Below are positions 25,965-37,571 of a stretch of 64,000 nt of DNA, one piece after another. This stretch comes from Sphingopyxis sp. CCNWLW2 (lineage in GTDB: Bacteria; Pseudomonadota; Alphaproteobacteria; Sphingomonadales; Sphingomonadaceae). Where the stretch lies: positions 372,001 through 436,000 of the forward strand of contig NZ_JBAWKJ010000003.1 of assembly GCF_037095755.1 (NCBI RefSeq), written 5' to 3'. The notes beneath the pieces are model-generated. The model was not told the DNA's origin, did not search any database, and saw only the letters and a list, made by a program, of their open reading frames with translations. Made by a program: the position numbers and the translations under genes. How positions within the stretch are numbered: position 1 is the stretch's first letter; each line of letters starts with the position of its first letter.

Positions 25965-27649
25965 ACACGCTGGTCGTCCGTCCAACGAGGGTCCGAACCG
26001 CCGGGGTGCGGCAGCAGATATTGCTGACCGCACAACAGCGTTTGATGATCCTGATGCTGCTGTTCATGGCGGCATTTTTCGTTGTGTCGGTGCGGCTGCT
26101 CTATTTCGCGCTGTTCGATACCTCGTCGAGCGCCAATGCGGCGACCGCCTTCGTCCCGGCGCGCGCCGATATCGTCGACCGCAACGGCGTGCCGCTCGCG
26201 CGCACAATCGACGGCTATTCGATCCGCGTCGTCCCGTCGAAGCTGCTCAACAACCGGCAATATCTCGCCGACGAGCTGCACAAGATTTTCCCCGACACGC
26301 CGCGTGAGGAGCTGCTGGCAAAGGTCAGCGGGTCGCGCCCGACCTATATCCGCCGCCGCGCGCTGCCCGATCAGGTCGCGGCGGTGAATGCGATAGGCGA
26401 CGTCGGCTTCGACTTCCCGCGCGAAAAGGAACGTCTCTATCCGCAGCTGACCTTGGCCGCGCATGTGCTCGGCTTCACCAATGCCGAAGGGCATGGCGTC
26501 ACCGGCGTCGAAGGCGCATTTGACCAGCGGCTGATCGACAAGGCGACGCGCGGCGAGCCGCTCGCGCTGTCGATCGACGCGCGTGTGCAGGGCGTGCTCG
26601 AAAGCGAGCTTAGTTCGGCGGTCGCGAACCTCGAGGCAATCGGCGGCGCGGGGATCATCCTCGACGTTCACACCGGCGAAGTCGCGGCGATGACGTCGCT
26701 CCCGACCTTCAACCCGAACAAGCTGACCGGCAGCGATCCGGCGACGCGCCGCAACGCCGTCACCTATAATCTCTACGAGCTCGGTTCGACCTTCAAGCCG
26801 CTGTCGATCGCTGCCGCCATCGACGATGGCACGATCACTAGTATGGCACGCCGCTACGACGCGTCGGCGCCGCTGCCGATCGCTGGTTTCCGCATCCGCG
26901 ACAGCCATCCCGGCCGCTGGTACAATGTGCCCGAGACGCTGATCGAAAGCTCGAACATCGCAACGGCGCGTATCGCCGACGAACTCGGGCGCGAGAATCT
27001 GGAACGGCTGTTCCGCAACCTCGATTTCGACAAGCGTCCGCAGATCGACCTCAAGGAACGGGCTTTCCCGCTGTGGCCGAAGGATTGGGGCCGCGTGACC
27101 ACGATGACGACCAGCTATGGCCACGGCATCGCGGTGACCCCGATGCATCTTGCGAGCGCCTATGCCGCGCTCGTCAACGGCGGCATCTATCGTCCCGCGA
27201 CGCTGATGAAGCTCGGCGACAAGGCCCCGCCGCATGGGCGCCGCGTGTTCAAGGCGGCGACCAGCGCACGGATGCGCCAGCTCCTCCGCCTCATCGTTTC
27301 GGACGGCACCGGCAAGCAGGCGAACGCGCCGGGCTTCCGCGTCGGCGGCAAGACCGGTTCGGCAGAAAAGCCGGGCGCGGGCGGCTATCGCCGCCATTCG
27401 CTCGTCTCGACCTTCTCGGCGGCTTTCCCGATGGACAATCCGCGCTATGTGGTGATCGTGATGATCGACGAGCCGAAGGGGAACGCGTATAGTTCGGGCC
27501 AGCGCACCGCAGGCTGGACCGCAGCGCCCGTGGTGCGCAAGGTCGTGACGCGCGCGGGGCCGATGCTCGGGGTCTTCCCCGACGAAAGCCGCGACGTCGA
27601 TGTCTCTGAACTCATCCCCTTGCTGCGGAGAAACGAGGAAACGCACTGA
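25961..27649 (+). CDS. ftsI: Septal peptidoglycan transpeptidase, penicillin-binding protein 3
   Basis: 562 residues. A short cytosolic tail, one membrane helix (about 24-45), a pedestal domain and the transpeptidase domain with S276-TFK (GSTFKPL), SSN 330-332 and KTG 464-466. It cross-links septal peptidoglycan with FtsW. Overlaps ftsL by 4 bases and murE by 1. Length is standard. Confidence 0.97.
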   Translation: MNTLVVRPTRVRTAGVRQQILLTAQQRLMILMLLFMAAFFVVSVRLLYFALFDTSSSANAATAFVPARADIVDRNGVPLARTIDGYSIRVVPSKLLNNRQYLADELHKIFPDTPREELLAKVSGSRPTYIRRRALPDQVAAVNAIGDVGFDFPREKERLYPQLTLAAHVLGFTNAEGHGVTGVEGAFDQRLIDKATRGEPLALSIDARVQGVLESELSSAVANLEAIGGAGIILDVHTGEVAAMTSLPTFNPNKLTGSDPATRRNAVTYNLYELGSTFKPLSIAAAIDDGTITSMARRYDASAPLPIAGFRIRDSHPGRWYNVPETLIESSNIATARIADELGRENLERLFRNLDFDKRPQIDLKERAFPLWPKDWGRVTTMTTSYGHGIAVTPMHLASAYAALVNGGIYRPATLMKLGDKAPPHGRRVFKAATSARMRQLLRLIVSDGTGKQANAPGFRVGGKTGSAEKPGAGGYRRHSLVSTFSAAFPMDNPRYVVIVMIDEPKGNAYSSGQRTAGWTAAPVVRKVVTRAGPMLGVFPDESRDVDVSELIPLLRRNEETH

Positions 27650-29088
27650 TGCGTCTCGCCGCGCTGCTCGAAGACCAAGCGCTGGGGGGCAGCGATCCCG
27701 TCGTTACGGGACTTGCGATCGATCATCGCAAGGTCGCGCCGGGGACGATTTTCGGCGCCTTCGTCGGCGAAAAATTCAACGGCGAGGATTTCATTGCTGC
27801 CGCGATCGAAGCGGGCGCGGTCGCGATCGTCGCGCGGCCCGAAGCGCGGGTCGAAGGTGCGGTGCATATCGCCGACGCCAACCCGCGCCGCGCCTTCGCG
27901 CATATCGCGGCGCGTTTCTTCCACCGCTTTCCCGCGACCTGCGTTGCGGTGACGGGGACGAACGGCAAGACCTCGACCGTAGAGATGACGCGTCAGCTAT
28001 GGCGGATGGCCGGGTTCAACGCCGCGTCGATCGGCACGCTGGGCATCACGACCTCGATGGACAGCGCCTCGACGGGGCTGACGACGCCCGACATCGTCAC
28101 CTTCCTCTCGAACATGTCGGGCCTCGCCGCCGAAGGCATCACTCATGCTGCATTCGAAGCGTCGAGCCACGGCCTCGACCAGTATCGCACCGAGGGCTTG
28201 TCGGTGAAGGCGGCCGCCTTCACCAATCTCAGCCATGACCATCTTGATTATCATGGCACGATGGAAGCTTATCTAGCCGCCAAGTTGCGACTTTTCTCCG
28301 AAGTCGTCGAGCCCGGCGGCGCGGCGGTGATCTGGGCTGATGACACCTATTCGGCCGAAGTGATCGACGCGGTGACCGCGCGCGGCGTCCACCTGCTGAC
28401 CGTTGGCGCGAAGGGCGAAACGCTCCGTCTCGTCTCGCGCGAGCCAACCCAGCTCGGCCAGTCGCTCGTCATCGCGGCGGGCGACCTCACGCAAAAGGTC
28501 GATCTGCCGCTGATCGGCGCCTACCAGGTCGCGAACGCGCTTGTGTCGGCGGGGCTCGTGATCGCGACCGGCGGCGACGCGGCACAGACGCTCGGCAATC
28601 TCGCGCGGCTGCAGCCCGTGCGCGGCCGCCTCGAACGCGCGGCGATCACCCGGACCGGCGCACCTGTCTATGTCGATTATGCGCATACCCCCGACGCGAT
28701 CGAGGCCGCGCTCGACGCGCTGCGCCCGCACGCGACCGGCCGCCTGATCCTCGTTTTCGGCGCGGGCGGCGACCGCGACCAGGCGAAGCGCCCCGAGATG
28801 GGAAAGGCCGCCGCGGCCAAGGCCGAGGTGCTGATCATCACCGACGACAATCCGCGCGGCGAAGATCCCGCCGTCATTCGTGAGGCCATCGCCGCCGCTG
28901 CACCCGCTGCGCAGGTCATCGGCGACCGCCGCGCCGCCATTGCCGCCGCCATCGCCGAAGCGCGCGCCGACGATATCGTCTGCATCGCGGGCAAGGGGCA
29001 CGAACAGGGCCAGATCGTCGGCCGCGGCGACGCGATGCGCGTCATCCCGTTCGACGATGTGACCGTTGCGCGCGAGGTGGCGGCATGA
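27649..29088 (+). CDS. murE: UDP-MurNAc-L-Ala-D-Glu:meso-diaminopimelate ligase
   Basis: 479 residues with P-loop VTGTNGKTSTVEM, the carbamylated Lys region, and DNPRGEDP; the DNPR motif marks enzymes that add meso-DAP rather than lysine, so the cell wall is of DAP type. It starts at ATG 27649, one base inside ftsI, and overlaps murF by 4. Confidence 0.96.
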   Translation: MRLAALLEDQALGGSDPVVTGLAIDHRKVAPGTIFGAFVGEKFNGEDFIAAAIEAGAVAIVARPEARVEGAVHIADANPRRAFAHIAARFFHRFPATCVAVTGTNGKTSTVEMTRQLWRMAGFNAASIGTLGITTSMDSASTGLTTPDIVTFLSNMSGLAAEGITHAAFEASSHGLDQYRTEGLSVKAAAFTNLSHDHLDYHGTMEAYLAAKLRLFSEVVEPGGAAVIWADDTYSAEVIDAVTARGVHLLTVGAKGETLRLVSREPTQLGQSLVIAAGDLTQKVDLPLIGAYQVANALVSAGLVIATGGDAAQTLGNLARLQPVRGRLERAAITRTGAPVYVDYAHTPDAIEAALDALRPHATGRLILVFGAGGDRDQAKRPEMGKAAAAKAEVLIITDDNPRGEDPAVIREAIAAAAPAAQVIGDRRAAIAAAIAEARADDIVCIAGKGHEQGQIVGRGDAMRVIPFDDVTVAREVAA

Positions 29089-30461
29089 ACCCGCTCTGGA
29101 CCGCGCGCGCCATCGCGGCGGCCACGGGCGGCACCGCCAGCGTCGACTTCACCGTGCAGGGCGTCGCCTTCGACTCGCGTGAGGTCACGAAGGGCGACCT
29201 CTTCGTCGCGATGAAGGGCGAGGCGACCGACGGGCACAAATTCGTCGACAAGGCGATTGCGGCGGGCGCCGCGGGCATCGTCTGCGAAACCGCGATCGAC
29301 TATCCGCACATTCGCGTCGCCGACAGCGCCGCCGCGTTGAACGCGCTCGGTATCGCATCGCGCGCGCGCAGCCATGGCCGGATCATCGGCGTCACCGGCT
29401 CGGCGGGCAAGACGGGGACGAAGGAAGCGCTGTTCGCTGCGCTCGACCGCTTCCGCCCGGGCAAGGCGCATCGCTCGGTCAAAAGCTATAACAACCATGT
29501 CGGCGTGCCACTCAGCCTTGCGCGCATGCCCTCGACCGCCGATTTCGGTGTGTTCGAAATGGGGATGAACCACGCGGGCGAGCTTGCCGAATTGACGCGT
29601 ATGGTGCGCCCGCACGTCGCCATCGTCACCACCATCGCCCCAGCGCACATGGAATATTTCGGCAGCGAAGAAGCGATCGCCGACGCAAAGGGCGAGATTT
29701 TCGAGGGGCTCGAACCCGGCGGCACCGCGATCGTCCCATTCGACAGCCCGCATTTTGCAAGGCTGCGCGCCAAGGCGGAGCAGCACGCGGCGCACGTCGT
29801 CAGCTTCGGCCTGAACGAAGGGGCCGACGTGCGCGCGGTCGACTGGCTTTCGGACGGGAAGGGCGGTTCGCTCGTTACCGCGCAGGTGCAGGATTCGCTC
29901 CTCTGCTTCACGATCGCGCAGGCCGGCGCGCATTGGGTCGCCAATTCGCTCGCGGTGCTTGCCGCGGTCAAGACGGTTGGCGGCGACCTTCCCGCGGCGG
30001 GCCTTGCTTTCGCCGAAATGGGCGGTCTCACTGGACGCGGGGCGCGCCACCGCGTCGAGGTTCCGGGCGGGTACATCCTCGTCATCGACGAAAGCTACAA
30101 CGCCAATCCGGCCTCGATGGCCGCGACGATCAACCAGTTCGGCACCGAATCCGCCGACCGCAAGGTCGCGATTCTCGGCGCGATGAAGGAGCTTGGCGCG
30201 GGCGGAGAGGCGTATCACGAGGGGCTCGCGGCTCCGCTCGTCGCGGCCGGAGTGCAATTCGCCCTGCTTGTCGGCGAAGAGATGGCGCCGCTCGCCAAAG
30301 CGCTTGAGGGACGCATCGATTTCGAGCATGTGCCCGCCCACTCGGCCGCGGTAGGGCGGCTGAAGGACCTGATCCGTCCGGGCGACGCCGTGCTGGTCAA
30401 AGGGTCGAACAGCGTCGGGCTGTCGCATGTCGTGACGGCGCTGACCAACGGGGACTATTGA
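29085..30461 (+). CDS. murF: UDP-MurNAc-tripeptide:D-alanyl-D-alanine ligase
   Basis: 458 residues. N-terminal [19 protein letters not shown]-loop [25 protein letters not shown] and [11 protein letters not shown] identify MurF, which adds D-Ala-D-Ala to complete the UDP-MurNAc-pentapeptide. Overlaps murE (4 bases) and mraY (1 base, TGATG). Confidence 0.96.
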   Translation: MNPLWTARAIAAATGGTASVDFTVQGVAFDSREVTKGDLFVAMKGEATDGHKFVDKAIAAGAAGIVCETAIDYPHIRVADSAAALNALGIASRARSHGRIIGVTGSAGKTGTKEALFAALDRFRPGKAHRSVKSYNNHVGVPLSLARMPSTADFGVFEMGMNHAGELAELTRMVRPHVAIVTTIAPAHMEYFGSEEAIADAKGEIFEGLEPGGTAIVPFDSPHFARLRAKAEQHAAHVVSFGLNEGADVRAVDWLSDGKGGSLVTAQVQDSLLCFTIAQAGAHWVANSLAVLAAVKTVGGDLPAAGLAFAEMGGLTGRGARHRVEVPGGYILVIDESYNANPASMAATINQFGTESADRKVAILGAMKELGAGGEAYHEGLAAPLVAAGVQFALLVGEEMAPLAKALEGRIDFEHVPAHSAAVGRLKDLIRPGDAVLVKGSNSVGLSHVVTALTNGDY

Positions 30462-31531
30462 TGCTATATTGGCTGGCGGAATGGCTTGGCTTTCCGGGGG
30501 CTCTCAACCTCATTCGCTACCTGAGCTTCCGCTCGGGGGCCGCGGTCGCGACTGCGATGATCCTCGGGCTGTGGATCGGCCCGCGCTTCATCCTGATGCT
30601 GCGCATGCGGCAGGGGAAGGGGCAGCCGATCCGTGAGGACGGCCCGCAAAGCCACCTCGCGAAGAAGGGCACGCCGACGATGGGTGGGCTGATGATCCTC
30701 ATTTCGCTGATGATCTCCGCGCTCCTCTGGATGGATCTGTCGAACCGTTTCGTCTGGGCCTGCCTGTTCGTCACCGCGGGTTTCGCGGTCGTCGGCTTTC
30801 TTGATGATTTCGACAAGGTGACCAAGGCCAGCCATCGCGGGATTCCCGGCCGTGTGCGGCTGCTGATCGAATTCGCCATCGCCGCGGTCGCGGTGCTGCT
30901 GATCGTCTCGCGCACCGGTACCGACCTGTATCTGCCCTTCTTCAGCGGAATCGTGATTCCGCTTGGGCCGCTCTATTATGTCTTTGCGATGGTGCTGATC
31001 GTCGGCTTCGGCAATGCGGTGAACCTCACCGACGGGCTCGACGGCCTCGCGACCTTCCCCGTGATCATCGCCAGCCTGACCTTCCTCGTCATCGTCTACC
31101 TCTCGGGCAATGTGAAGTTCGCGGGCTACCTCGGCATTCCGCACGTCCCCGGGGCCGGCGAGCTTGCGGTGTTCGCCGCGGCGATCATCGGCGCCTGCCT
31201 CGCCTTCCTGTGGTTCAACGCGCCCCCCGCGGCGGTGTTCATGGGCGATACGGGCAGCCTCGCGCTCGGCGGCGCGCTCGCGACGATCGCGGTCACCGCG
31301 CAGCATGAACTCGTCCTCGTCCTCGTCGGCGGGCTGTTCGTCGTTGAGGCGCTGTCGGTGATTATTCAGGTCTTCTGGTACAAGCGCACCGGCAAGCGCG
31401 TGTTCCGCATGGCGCCGATCCACCATCATTTCGAGCAATTGGGCTGGCCCGAATCCACCGTCGTCATCCGTTTCTGGATCGTCTCGATCGTCCTCGCGCT
31501 CGCAGGGCTCGCGACCTTGAAACTCCGTTGA
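30461..31531 (+). CDS. mraY: Phospho-MurNAc-pentapeptide transferase
   Basis: 356 residues, ten membrane helices. It transfers phospho-MurNAc-pentapeptide from UDP to undecaprenyl phosphate, making lipid I. Motifs: [19 protein letters not shown] (catalytic Asp pair), [33 protein letters not shown] and the HHHFE loop. ATG 30461 is used although a TTG precedes it in frame. Confidence 0.97.
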   Translation: MLYWLAEWLGFPGALNLIRYLSFRSGAAVATAMILGLWIGPRFILMLRMRQGKGQPIREDGPQSHLAKKGTPTMGGLMILISLMISALLWMDLSNRFVWACLFVTAGFAVVGFLDDFDKVTKASHRGIPGRVRLLIEFAIAAVAVLLIVSRTGTDLYLPFFSGIVIPLGPLYYVFAMVLIVGFGNAVNLTDGLDGLATFPVIIASLTFLVIVYLSGNVKFAGYLGIPHVPGAGELAVFAAAIIGACLAFLWFNAPPAAVFMGDTGSLALGGALATIAVTAQHELVLVLVGGLFVVEALSVIIQVFWYKRTGKRVFRMAPIHHHFEQLGWPESTVVIRFWIVSIVLALAGLATLKLR

Positions 31532-32832
31532 TCTCCTCGCGCGCCTTTGCCGGTCGCCGCTACGCGGTGCTGGGACTGGCGCGCTCGGGCCTGGCGACCG
31601 TCGAGGCGCTCGTCGCGAGCGGCGCGGGTGTGACCGCGTGGGACGACCGCGAGGAAGCGCGCGACGATGCGATGGCACTCGGCGCCGATATCGGCAATCC
31701 GCTCGAGATCGACCTGATCGGCTTTGCGGGGGTGGTTGTGTCGCCCGGCGTGCCGCTCAACCGTCATCCGATCGCCGTGCACGCGCGCGAGGCGCATGTT
31801 CCCGTTATCGGCGACATCGAGCTGTTTGCCGAGGCGCGTGACGAATTGCCCGCGCACAAGGTCGTCGGCATCACCGGCACGAACGGCAAGTCGACCGTCA
31901 CCGCGCTGATCCAGCATATGCTCGAAAGCGCCGGGGTGCCGTCGCTGATGGGCGGCAATATCGGCCTGCCGATCCTTTCGCGTGACCCGCTCCCCGAGGG
32001 CGGGGTCTATGTGCTCGAACTGTCGAGCTACCAGATCGACCTTTCGCACAGCCTTGCGTGTGACATCGCGGTGCTCACCAACCTCAGCCCCGATCATCTC
32101 GACCGCTACGACGGCTTCGCGGGCTATACGGCGTCGAAGGCGCGGCTGTTCGGCCTCCAGCACCGCGATCAGGTCGCGATCGTCGCGGTCGACGACGATC
32201 CGTCGAAGATGATCGCGAGCCGCATCAATCACCGCCTCCACCGCGTATCGGCCAAGGATGTCGACCCGGTCGATCAGGCGCGCTGGCCCGCACTCCAGGG
32301 GCCGCATAATGCGCAGAACGCCGTGTGCGCGATCGCCGTGTGCCGCGTACTGGGGCTGAACGACGAACAGATCGAACGCGGTCTGGCGACGTACAAGTCG
32401 CTGCCGCATCGTATGGAATTGGTCGGCGAAGTCGGGGGGGTCAGCTGGTTCAATGACAGCAAGGCTACCAATGCGGCTTCCGCTGCACCGGCGCTGGCGG
32501 CTTTCCCGCCAGCGCCGGACCAGCGTCTTCACTGGATTGCGGGCGGCAAGGCCAAGGGCGACGGGCTCGCGGCGTGCCGGCCGTGGTTCGGCCATGTCAA
32601 ACGCGCATATCTGATCGGCGAGGCGATGGAGCCGTTCGCGGCCGAGATCGGCGATGCGATTCCGGTCGAACGGTCGGGCGACATGGCGACGGCGGTGAAA
32701 CAAGCCGCGGCGGCGGCGAAACCCGGAGATATCGTGCTGCTCTCGCCGGCCTGCGCGTCGTTCGACCAGTTCAAGGATTATGAGCAGCGCGGCGATGCGT
32801 TTCGCGCCGCCGTTCAGGCGCTCGGGGCATGA
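31528..32832 (+). CDS. murD: UDP-MurNAc-L-alanine:D-glutamate ligase
   Basis: 434 residues, starting at TTG 31528 inside the mraY stop. [16 protein letters not shown] is the N-terminal nucleotide fold, [14 protein letters not shown] the P-loop, ELSSYQID and [13 protein letters not shown] the central domain, and [10 protein letters not shown] plus [12 protein letters not shown] the C-terminal domain. TTG starts are common in such coupled junctions. Followed by ftsW with a 4-base overlap. Confidence 0.95.
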   Translation: MISSRAFAGRRYAVLGLARSGLATVEALVASGAGVTAWDDREEARDDAMALGADIGNPLEIDLIGFAGVVVSPGVPLNRHPIAVHAREAHVPVIGDIELFAEARDELPAHKVVGITGTNGKSTVTALIQHMLESAGVPSLMGGNIGLPILSRDPLPEGGVYVLELSSYQIDLSHSLACDIAVLTNLSPDHLDRYDGFAGYTASKARLFGLQHRDQVAIVAVDDDPSKMIASRINHRLHRVSAKDVDPVDQARWPALQGPHNAQNAVCAIAVCRVLGLNDEQIERGLATYKSLPHRMELVGEVGGVSWFNDSKATNAASAAPALAAFPPAPDQRLHWIAGGKAKGDGLAACRPWFGHVKRAYLIGEAMEPFAAEIGDAIPVERSGDMATAVKQAAAAAKPGDIVLLSPACASFDQFKDYEQRGDAFRAAVQALGA

Positions 32833-34064
32833 GCGGGGGGGACAATATGGAGAGCGCGACCGAAAGGCCGGTGATCGCCGCCACGCGCACCACGAAACGC
32901 CGCGGACCGCGCCTCAGCCGTGCCGACCGCACCCCGCTCGGCCTGTGGTTCTGGGAAATCGATCGCGTGCTGTTGCTGCTCGTGTCGATTCTCGTCGCGG
33001 TCGGGCTCGTCGCGGTGGCCGCGGCGTCGCCCGTCGCGGCGCAGAAACTGTCGACTTCGACCGCGTCGCTCGACCCGCTCTATTATTTCTATCGCCAGCT
33101 GATGTGGGTGATCGTCGGCGTGCCGGTGATGCTGATGGTGTCGATGCTGCCCAAGCCGCAGGCGCGGCGCTTCGCCATCTATGGCACGATCGCTTTTCTC
33201 GTCCTCCTCTTTCTCGTGCCGCTGGTCGGCACGTCGGTGAACGGTGCGCAGCGATGGATCGGCAGCGGGGTGTTCCGCCTCCAGCCCTCGGAATTCCTCA
33301 AACCCTTCTTCGCCGTGGCGCTCGCGTGGGTGTTGTCGCTGCGGCTGCACGACCAGAGCCTGCCCGTCGTGCCGCTCGCGCTCGCGCTCACCGGCGTCAT
33401 CGCGCTGCTCCTGATGGGGCAGCCCGATCTGGGGCAGACGGTCATTTTCGTCGCGACCTGGCTGGTACTGGTCATGGTCGCGGGGCTGTCGATGCGCATC
33501 TTGGCCGGTTTGGCGGGAGCGGGGGTGGTCGGGCTCGTGCTAGCCTATTTCTTCTATCCCGTGGCGCAGCAGCGCATCAACATCTGGCTCTTTGCCGAGG
33601 GCGACAGCTTCCAGGTCGACAAGGCGCATGCGACGCTGACCGCAGGCGGGCTGATCGGCACCGGCCCCGGCGCGGGGCTTGCCAAGTTCCAGCTGCCCGA
33701 AGCGCACACCGACTATATCTTCTCGGTCATCGGCGAGGAGTTCGGGATGATCGCGTGCATCGCGATCGCCGTCCTCTATCTCGCGATCATCGTGCGCGTC
33801 CTCGTGCGTCTGCTCGACGAGGAGGACAGCTTCCTGATCCTTGCGGTCGCGGGCCTGATCGCGCAGTTCGGCGGGCAGGCGGTGATCAACATGGCGGTGA
33901 ACACGCAGATCTTCCCGTCGAAGGGGATGACCTTGCCTTTCATTAGCTATGGTGGCTCGTCTTTCATCGCTTTGTCGATCGGCATGGGTTTGCTCTTGTC
34001 GCTGACCCGCCGGAACCCCTATGCGGCACGGGTGTCGATGACCCGAAACTGGAACAAGAAATGA
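32829..34064 (+). CDS. ftsW: Peptidoglycan polymerase FtsW (SEDS family)
   Basis: 411 residues with about ten membrane helices. It polymerises lipid II at the septum as partner of FtsI. GTSVNGAQRWIGSGVFRLQPSEFLK, DLGQTVIF and FPSKGMTLPFISYGGSS are SEDS hallmarks. ATG 32829 overlaps murD; ATG 32847 (MESATERP), preceded by a G-run, is an equally good start. Confidence 0.95.
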   Translation: MSGGDNMESATERPVIAATRTTKRRGPRLSRADRTPLGLWFWEIDRVLLLLVSILVAVGLVAVAAASPVAAQKLSTSTASLDPLYYFYRQLMWVIVGVPVMLMVSMLPKPQARRFAIYGTIAFLVLLFLVPLVGTSVNGAQRWIGSGVFRLQPSEFLKPFFAVALAWVLSLRLHDQSLPVVPLALALTGVIALLLMGQPDLGQTVIFVATWLVLVMVAGLSMRILAGLAGAGVVGLVLAYFFYPVAQQRINIWLFAEGDSFQVDKAHATLTAGGLIGTGPGAGLAKFQLPEAHTDYIFSVIGEEFGMIACIAIAVLYLAIIVRVLVRLLDEEDSFLILAVAGLIAQFGGQAVINMAVNTQIFPSKGMTLPFISYGGSSFIALSIGMGLLLSLTRRNPYAARVSMTRNWNKK

Positions 34065-35245
34065 CCGCAACGCGCCACTTCCTTCTCGCCGCCGGCGGGA
34101 CGGGAGGACATATGCTGCCCGCCTACGCTCTCGCGGGTGAATTGATTTCGCGCGGACACCGCGTCGCGCTGGTCAGCGACGACCGCGGGCTGAAGATTCC
34201 GGGTGCCCCCGCCGAGATGGAAACGCACGTCCTGCCTGCCGGTCGCGTATCGGGCGGACCCGTCGGCTGGCTCAAGGCGGCGCTCGCGATCCGCAAGGGC
34301 CGCCGCTTGGGCATAGACCTGATCCGCGAGTTCGACCCCGCGGTCGTTGTCGGCTTTGGCGGCTATCCCTCGCTCCCCAGCCTGCTCGCCGCGGGCGCGA
34401 TGAAGCGGCCGCGTGTGCTCCACGAACAAAATGCCGTGCTCGGCCGCGTCAACCGGATGATGGCGCCGCGCGTCGATGCGGTGGCGGTCGCCTATCACAA
34501 TATCCAGCGCTATCCCGCGGGGCATGAGCTGAAGAAGCATATCACCGGCAATCCGGTGCGCGACGAGATCATCGCGATCCGCGACGACGGCTTCCCGCCG
34601 CTGCCCGAAGATGGCATCTTTCGCCTGCTCGTCGTCGGCGGCAGTTTGGGCGCAACGGTGCTCAGCGAAGTCGTGCCCGCGGCGATCGCGATGCTGCCGC
34701 GCGCGTTGCTCGACCGGCTGCAGGTCGTCCAGCAGTGCCGCGAAGACGATATCGAAGCGGTGCGCGCCAAATATGCCGAGCTGGGCGTCGCCGCCGAATG
34801 CGCTTCCTACATCAAGGATTTCCCCGAACGGCTGCGCTGGGCGCATATGGTGATCGCGCGCGCGGGCGCCTCGACCGTCGCCGAACTCGCCTGTGCCGGG
34901 CGCCCGGCGATCTTCGTGCCCTATCCGCACGCGATGGACGATCATCAGACCTATAATGTCGTCGACCTCGTGGAAGCGGGCGGGGCGATCGCGTTTCAGC
35001 AGCCGGCCTTCACCCCGGCCGAGGTCGCGAAGCATATCCAGCGCATGGCGCTCGAACCCGGCGCGCTCGAAACGGCGGCCGAGCGTGCGGCGAGCTGCGG
35101 GCTTCCCGATGCGACGCGCGATCTTGCCGACCTCGTCGAATCGCTCGTCGCGCCGCCGATGATGGACGTGATCCGCGTCGGAGCGCCTTCGGGCCAGCGT
35201 GCGGCCGCAAGCGGCATGGCCTCCGCCCGCACGGGAGATAAATGA
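34061..35245 (+). CDS. murG: Lipid II synthase (UDP-GlcNAc transferase MurG)
   Basis: 394 residues of the GT-B fold. N-terminal [18 protein letters not shown], then [24 protein letters not shown], and the C-terminal [28 protein letters not shown] that binds UDP-GlcNAc. It converts lipid I to lipid II at the inner membrane face. The C-terminus is about 30 residues longer than in E. coli. Confidence 0.96.
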   Translation: MTATRHFLLAAGGTGGHMLPAYALAGELISRGHRVALVSDDRGLKIPGAPAEMETHVLPAGRVSGGPVGWLKAALAIRKGRRLGIDLIREFDPAVVVGFGGYPSLPSLLAAGAMKRPRVLHEQNAVLGRVNRMMAPRVDAVAVAYHNIQRYPAGHELKKHITGNPVRDEIIAIRDDGFPPLPEDGIFRLLVVGGSLGATVLSEVVPAAIAMLPRALLDRLQVVQQCREDDIEAVRAKYAELGVAAECASYIKDFPERLRWAHMVIARAGASTVAELACAGRPAIFVPYPHAMDDHQTYNVVDLVEAGGAIAFQQPAFTPAEVAKHIQRMALEPGALETAAERAASCGLPDATRDLADLVESLVAPPMMDVIRVGAPSGQRAAASGMASARTGDK

Positions 35246-36675
35246 TGCGCGGCGTTGCGACCGACATCGGCACCATCCACTTCATCGGCATCGGCGGCAT
35301 CGGCATGTCGGGGATTGCCGAGGTGATGCACAATCTCGGCTATCAGGTGCAGGGCAGCGACATCGCCGATGGCTATGTCATCGAGGGTCTGCGCAAGCGC
35401 GGCATCAAGGTCGCGATCGGGCATGAGGCGTCGAACGTCGACGGGGTCGCGGTCGTCGTGACCTCGACCGCGGTCAAGCGCGGCAACCCCGAAGTCGAGG
35501 CGGCGCTCGCCGGGCGCATACCGCTCGTCCGCCGCGCCGAAATGCTCGCCGAGCTCATGCGCCTGAAATCGACCGTCGCGATCGCGGGCACGCATGGCAA
35601 GACGACGACGACCAGCCTCGTCGCGGCGCTGCTCGACGCCGGCGGGATCGACCCGACGGTGATCAACGGCGGAATCATCAACAATTATGGCTCGAATGCG
35701 CGCCTCGGCGCCAGCGACTGGATGGTCGTCGAGGCCGACGAAAGCGACGGCAGCTTCCTGCGCCTCGACGGCACGATCGCGGTCGTCACCAACATCGACC
35801 CCGAACATCTCGACCATTATGGCAGCTTCGACGCTATCAAGGACGCCTTTGTCGAGTTTATCGAGAATGTGCCCTTCTATGGCGCCGCGATGCTCTGCCT
35901 CGACCATCCCGAGGTGCAGGCGATTATCCCGCGCATCCGCGACCGGCGGATCATCACCTATGGTTTCTCGGCGCAGGCCGACGTGCGCGGCACGAACGTG
36001 ACGCCCGGCCCCGACGGCAACCGCTTCGACGTCGTGGTGCGCGACCGCGACGGCAACAGCCGGACGATCGAGGGCATCCACCTGCCGATGTCGGGCCGCC
36101 ACAATGTCCAGAACTCGCTCGCGGCGATCGCGGTCGCGCTGCACATGGGCGTTTCGGATGACAAGATCGTGTCGGGCTTCCACGGCTTTGCCGGGGTGAA
36201 GCGCCGCTTCACCAAGGTCGGCGAGATTGCGGCGGGTGAGGGCGTTGTGACGGTGATCGACGATTACGCCCACCACCCGGTCGAAATTCGCGCCGTCCTG
36301 TCCGCCGCGCGCGAGGGTGTCGGTGCGGGCCGCGTCGTTGGCGTCGTCCAGCCGCACCGTTTCACGCGCCTGCGCGATCATATGGACGATTTCCAGCAGG
36401 CGTTTAACGACGCCGACATCGTGCTTGCGCTGCCCGTTTATGCCGCGGGCGAAAGCCCGATCGACGGCGTGTCTTCGGACGCGCTGGTCGAAGGGCTGCG
36501 CGATCGCGGACATCGTCAGGCGAATGTCGTCGCCGACGCCGGCGCGCTCGCATCCGCCATCGCTGCGAGCATCGCCGCGGGTGACCTCGGCGCGGGCGAC
36601 AAGATCATATGCCTCGGCGCGGGTGACATCACCAAGATGGCGGCGGCCCTCGCCGCTGCAGTGGAGGGGGCATGA
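35242..36675 (+). CDS. murC: UDP-MurNAc:L-alanine ligase
   Basis: 477 residues with [17 protein letters not shown]-loop [36 protein letters not shown] and [14 protein letters not shown]. It adds L-Ala to UDP-MurNAc. Two adjacent ATGs (35242, 35245) could start it. A second, diverged MurC-like gene lies at 14070. Confidence 0.96.
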   Translation: MMRGVATDIGTIHFIGIGGIGMSGIAEVMHNLGYQVQGSDIADGYVIEGLRKRGIKVAIGHEASNVDGVAVVVTSTAVKRGNPEVEAALAGRIPLVRRAEMLAELMRLKSTVAIAGTHGKTTTTSLVAALLDAGGIDPTVINGGIINNYGSNARLGASDWMVVEADESDGSFLRLDGTIAVVTNIDPEHLDHYGSFDAIKDAFVEFIENVPFYGAAMLCLDHPEVQAIIPRIRDRRIITYGFSAQADVRGTNVTPGPDGNRFDVVVRDRDGNSRTIEGIHLPMSGRHNVQNSLAAIAVALHMGVSDDKIVSGFHGFAGVKRRFTKVGEIAAGEGVVTVIDDYAHHPVEIRAVLSAAREGVGAGRVVGVVQPHRFTRLRDHMDDFQQAFNDADIVLALPVYAAGESPIDGVSSDALVEGLRDRGHRQANVVADAGALASAIAASIAAGDLGAGDKIICLGAGDITKMAAALAAAVEGA

Positions 36676-37571
36676 GCGCCGTCGCAACCCTTCCCACGGT
36701 GCGCGGCAAGCTGACGGCCAAGGCGCCGCTCGCGCCGCTCGTCTGGTTCAAGTCGGGCGGCCCCGCCGACTGGCTGTTCGAGCCCAAGGACGCCGACGAT
36801 CTTGCCGATTTCCTGCGCGATCTTGATCCCGCGGTGCCGGTGATGGCGCTCGGGCTCGGGTCGAACCTGATCGTTCGCGACGGCGGCTTTCCGGGCGTCG
36901 TTGTGCGGCTCGGCAAGGCGTTCGCCAAGGTCGAAGCGCTTGACGCCACGACGCTGCGTTGCGGCGGCGGTGCCTCGGGCATCCTCGTCTCCTCGACCGC
37001 GCGCGACGCGGGCATCGCGGGCATGGAGTTCCTCCGCTCGATCCCCGGCACCGTCGGCGGCTTCGTGCGCATGAACGGCGGCGCCTATGGCAGCGAAGTC
37101 AAAGACATATTGATCGATTGCGACGTCGTGCTGCGTTCGGGCGAGCGCCGCACGCTGCCGCTCGCCGACCTCGGCTACACCTATCGCCACAGCGAATTGC
37201 CCGAAGGCGCGGTCGTGATCGGCGCGACCTTTCGCGGCCAGCCCGGCGAGCCTGCGGTCATCCAGGCCGAAATGGACCGCATCTCGGCGAGCCGCGAAGC
37301 ATCGCAACCGCTGCGTTCGAAAACCGGCGGCTCGACCTTCAAGAATCCCGACGGCCACAAGGCGTGGCAGCTCGTCGACGACGCGGGCTGCCGCGGTTTC
37401 GCGGTCGGCGGGGCGCAGGTCAGTGAGAAACACACCAATTTCCTCATCAACACCGGTGAGGCGACGAGCGCCGATATCGAGGCGCTCGGCGAGGAAGTTC
37501 GCCGCCGCGTGAAGGACAAGAGCGGCGTCGAACTGCAATGGGAGATACAGCGCGTGGGAGTGGCGAAGTGA
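36672..37571 (+). CDS. murB: UDP-N-acetylenolpyruvoylglucosamine reductase
   Basis: 299 residues, FAD-dependent type. [53 protein letters not shown], and [23 protein letters not shown] give the fold; the catalytic Ser and Glu fall in the last two thirds. It reduces UDP-GlcNAc-enolpyruvate to UDP-MurNAc with NADPH. Overlaps murC and ddl by 4 bases. Confidence 0.96.
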   Translation: MSAVATLPTVRGKLTAKAPLAPLVWFKSGGPADWLFEPKDADDLADFLRDLDPAVPVMALGLGSNLIVRDGGFPGVVVRLGKAFAKVEALDATTLRCGGGASGILVSSTARDAGIAGMEFLRSIPGTVGGFVRMNGGAYGSEVKDILIDCDVVLRSGERRTLPLADLGYTYRHSELPEGAVVIGATFRGQPGEPAVIQAEMDRISASREASQPLRSKTGGSTFKNPDGHKAWQLVDDAGCRGFAVGGAQVSEKHTNFLINTGEATSADIEALGEEVRRRVKDKSGVELQWEIQRVGVAK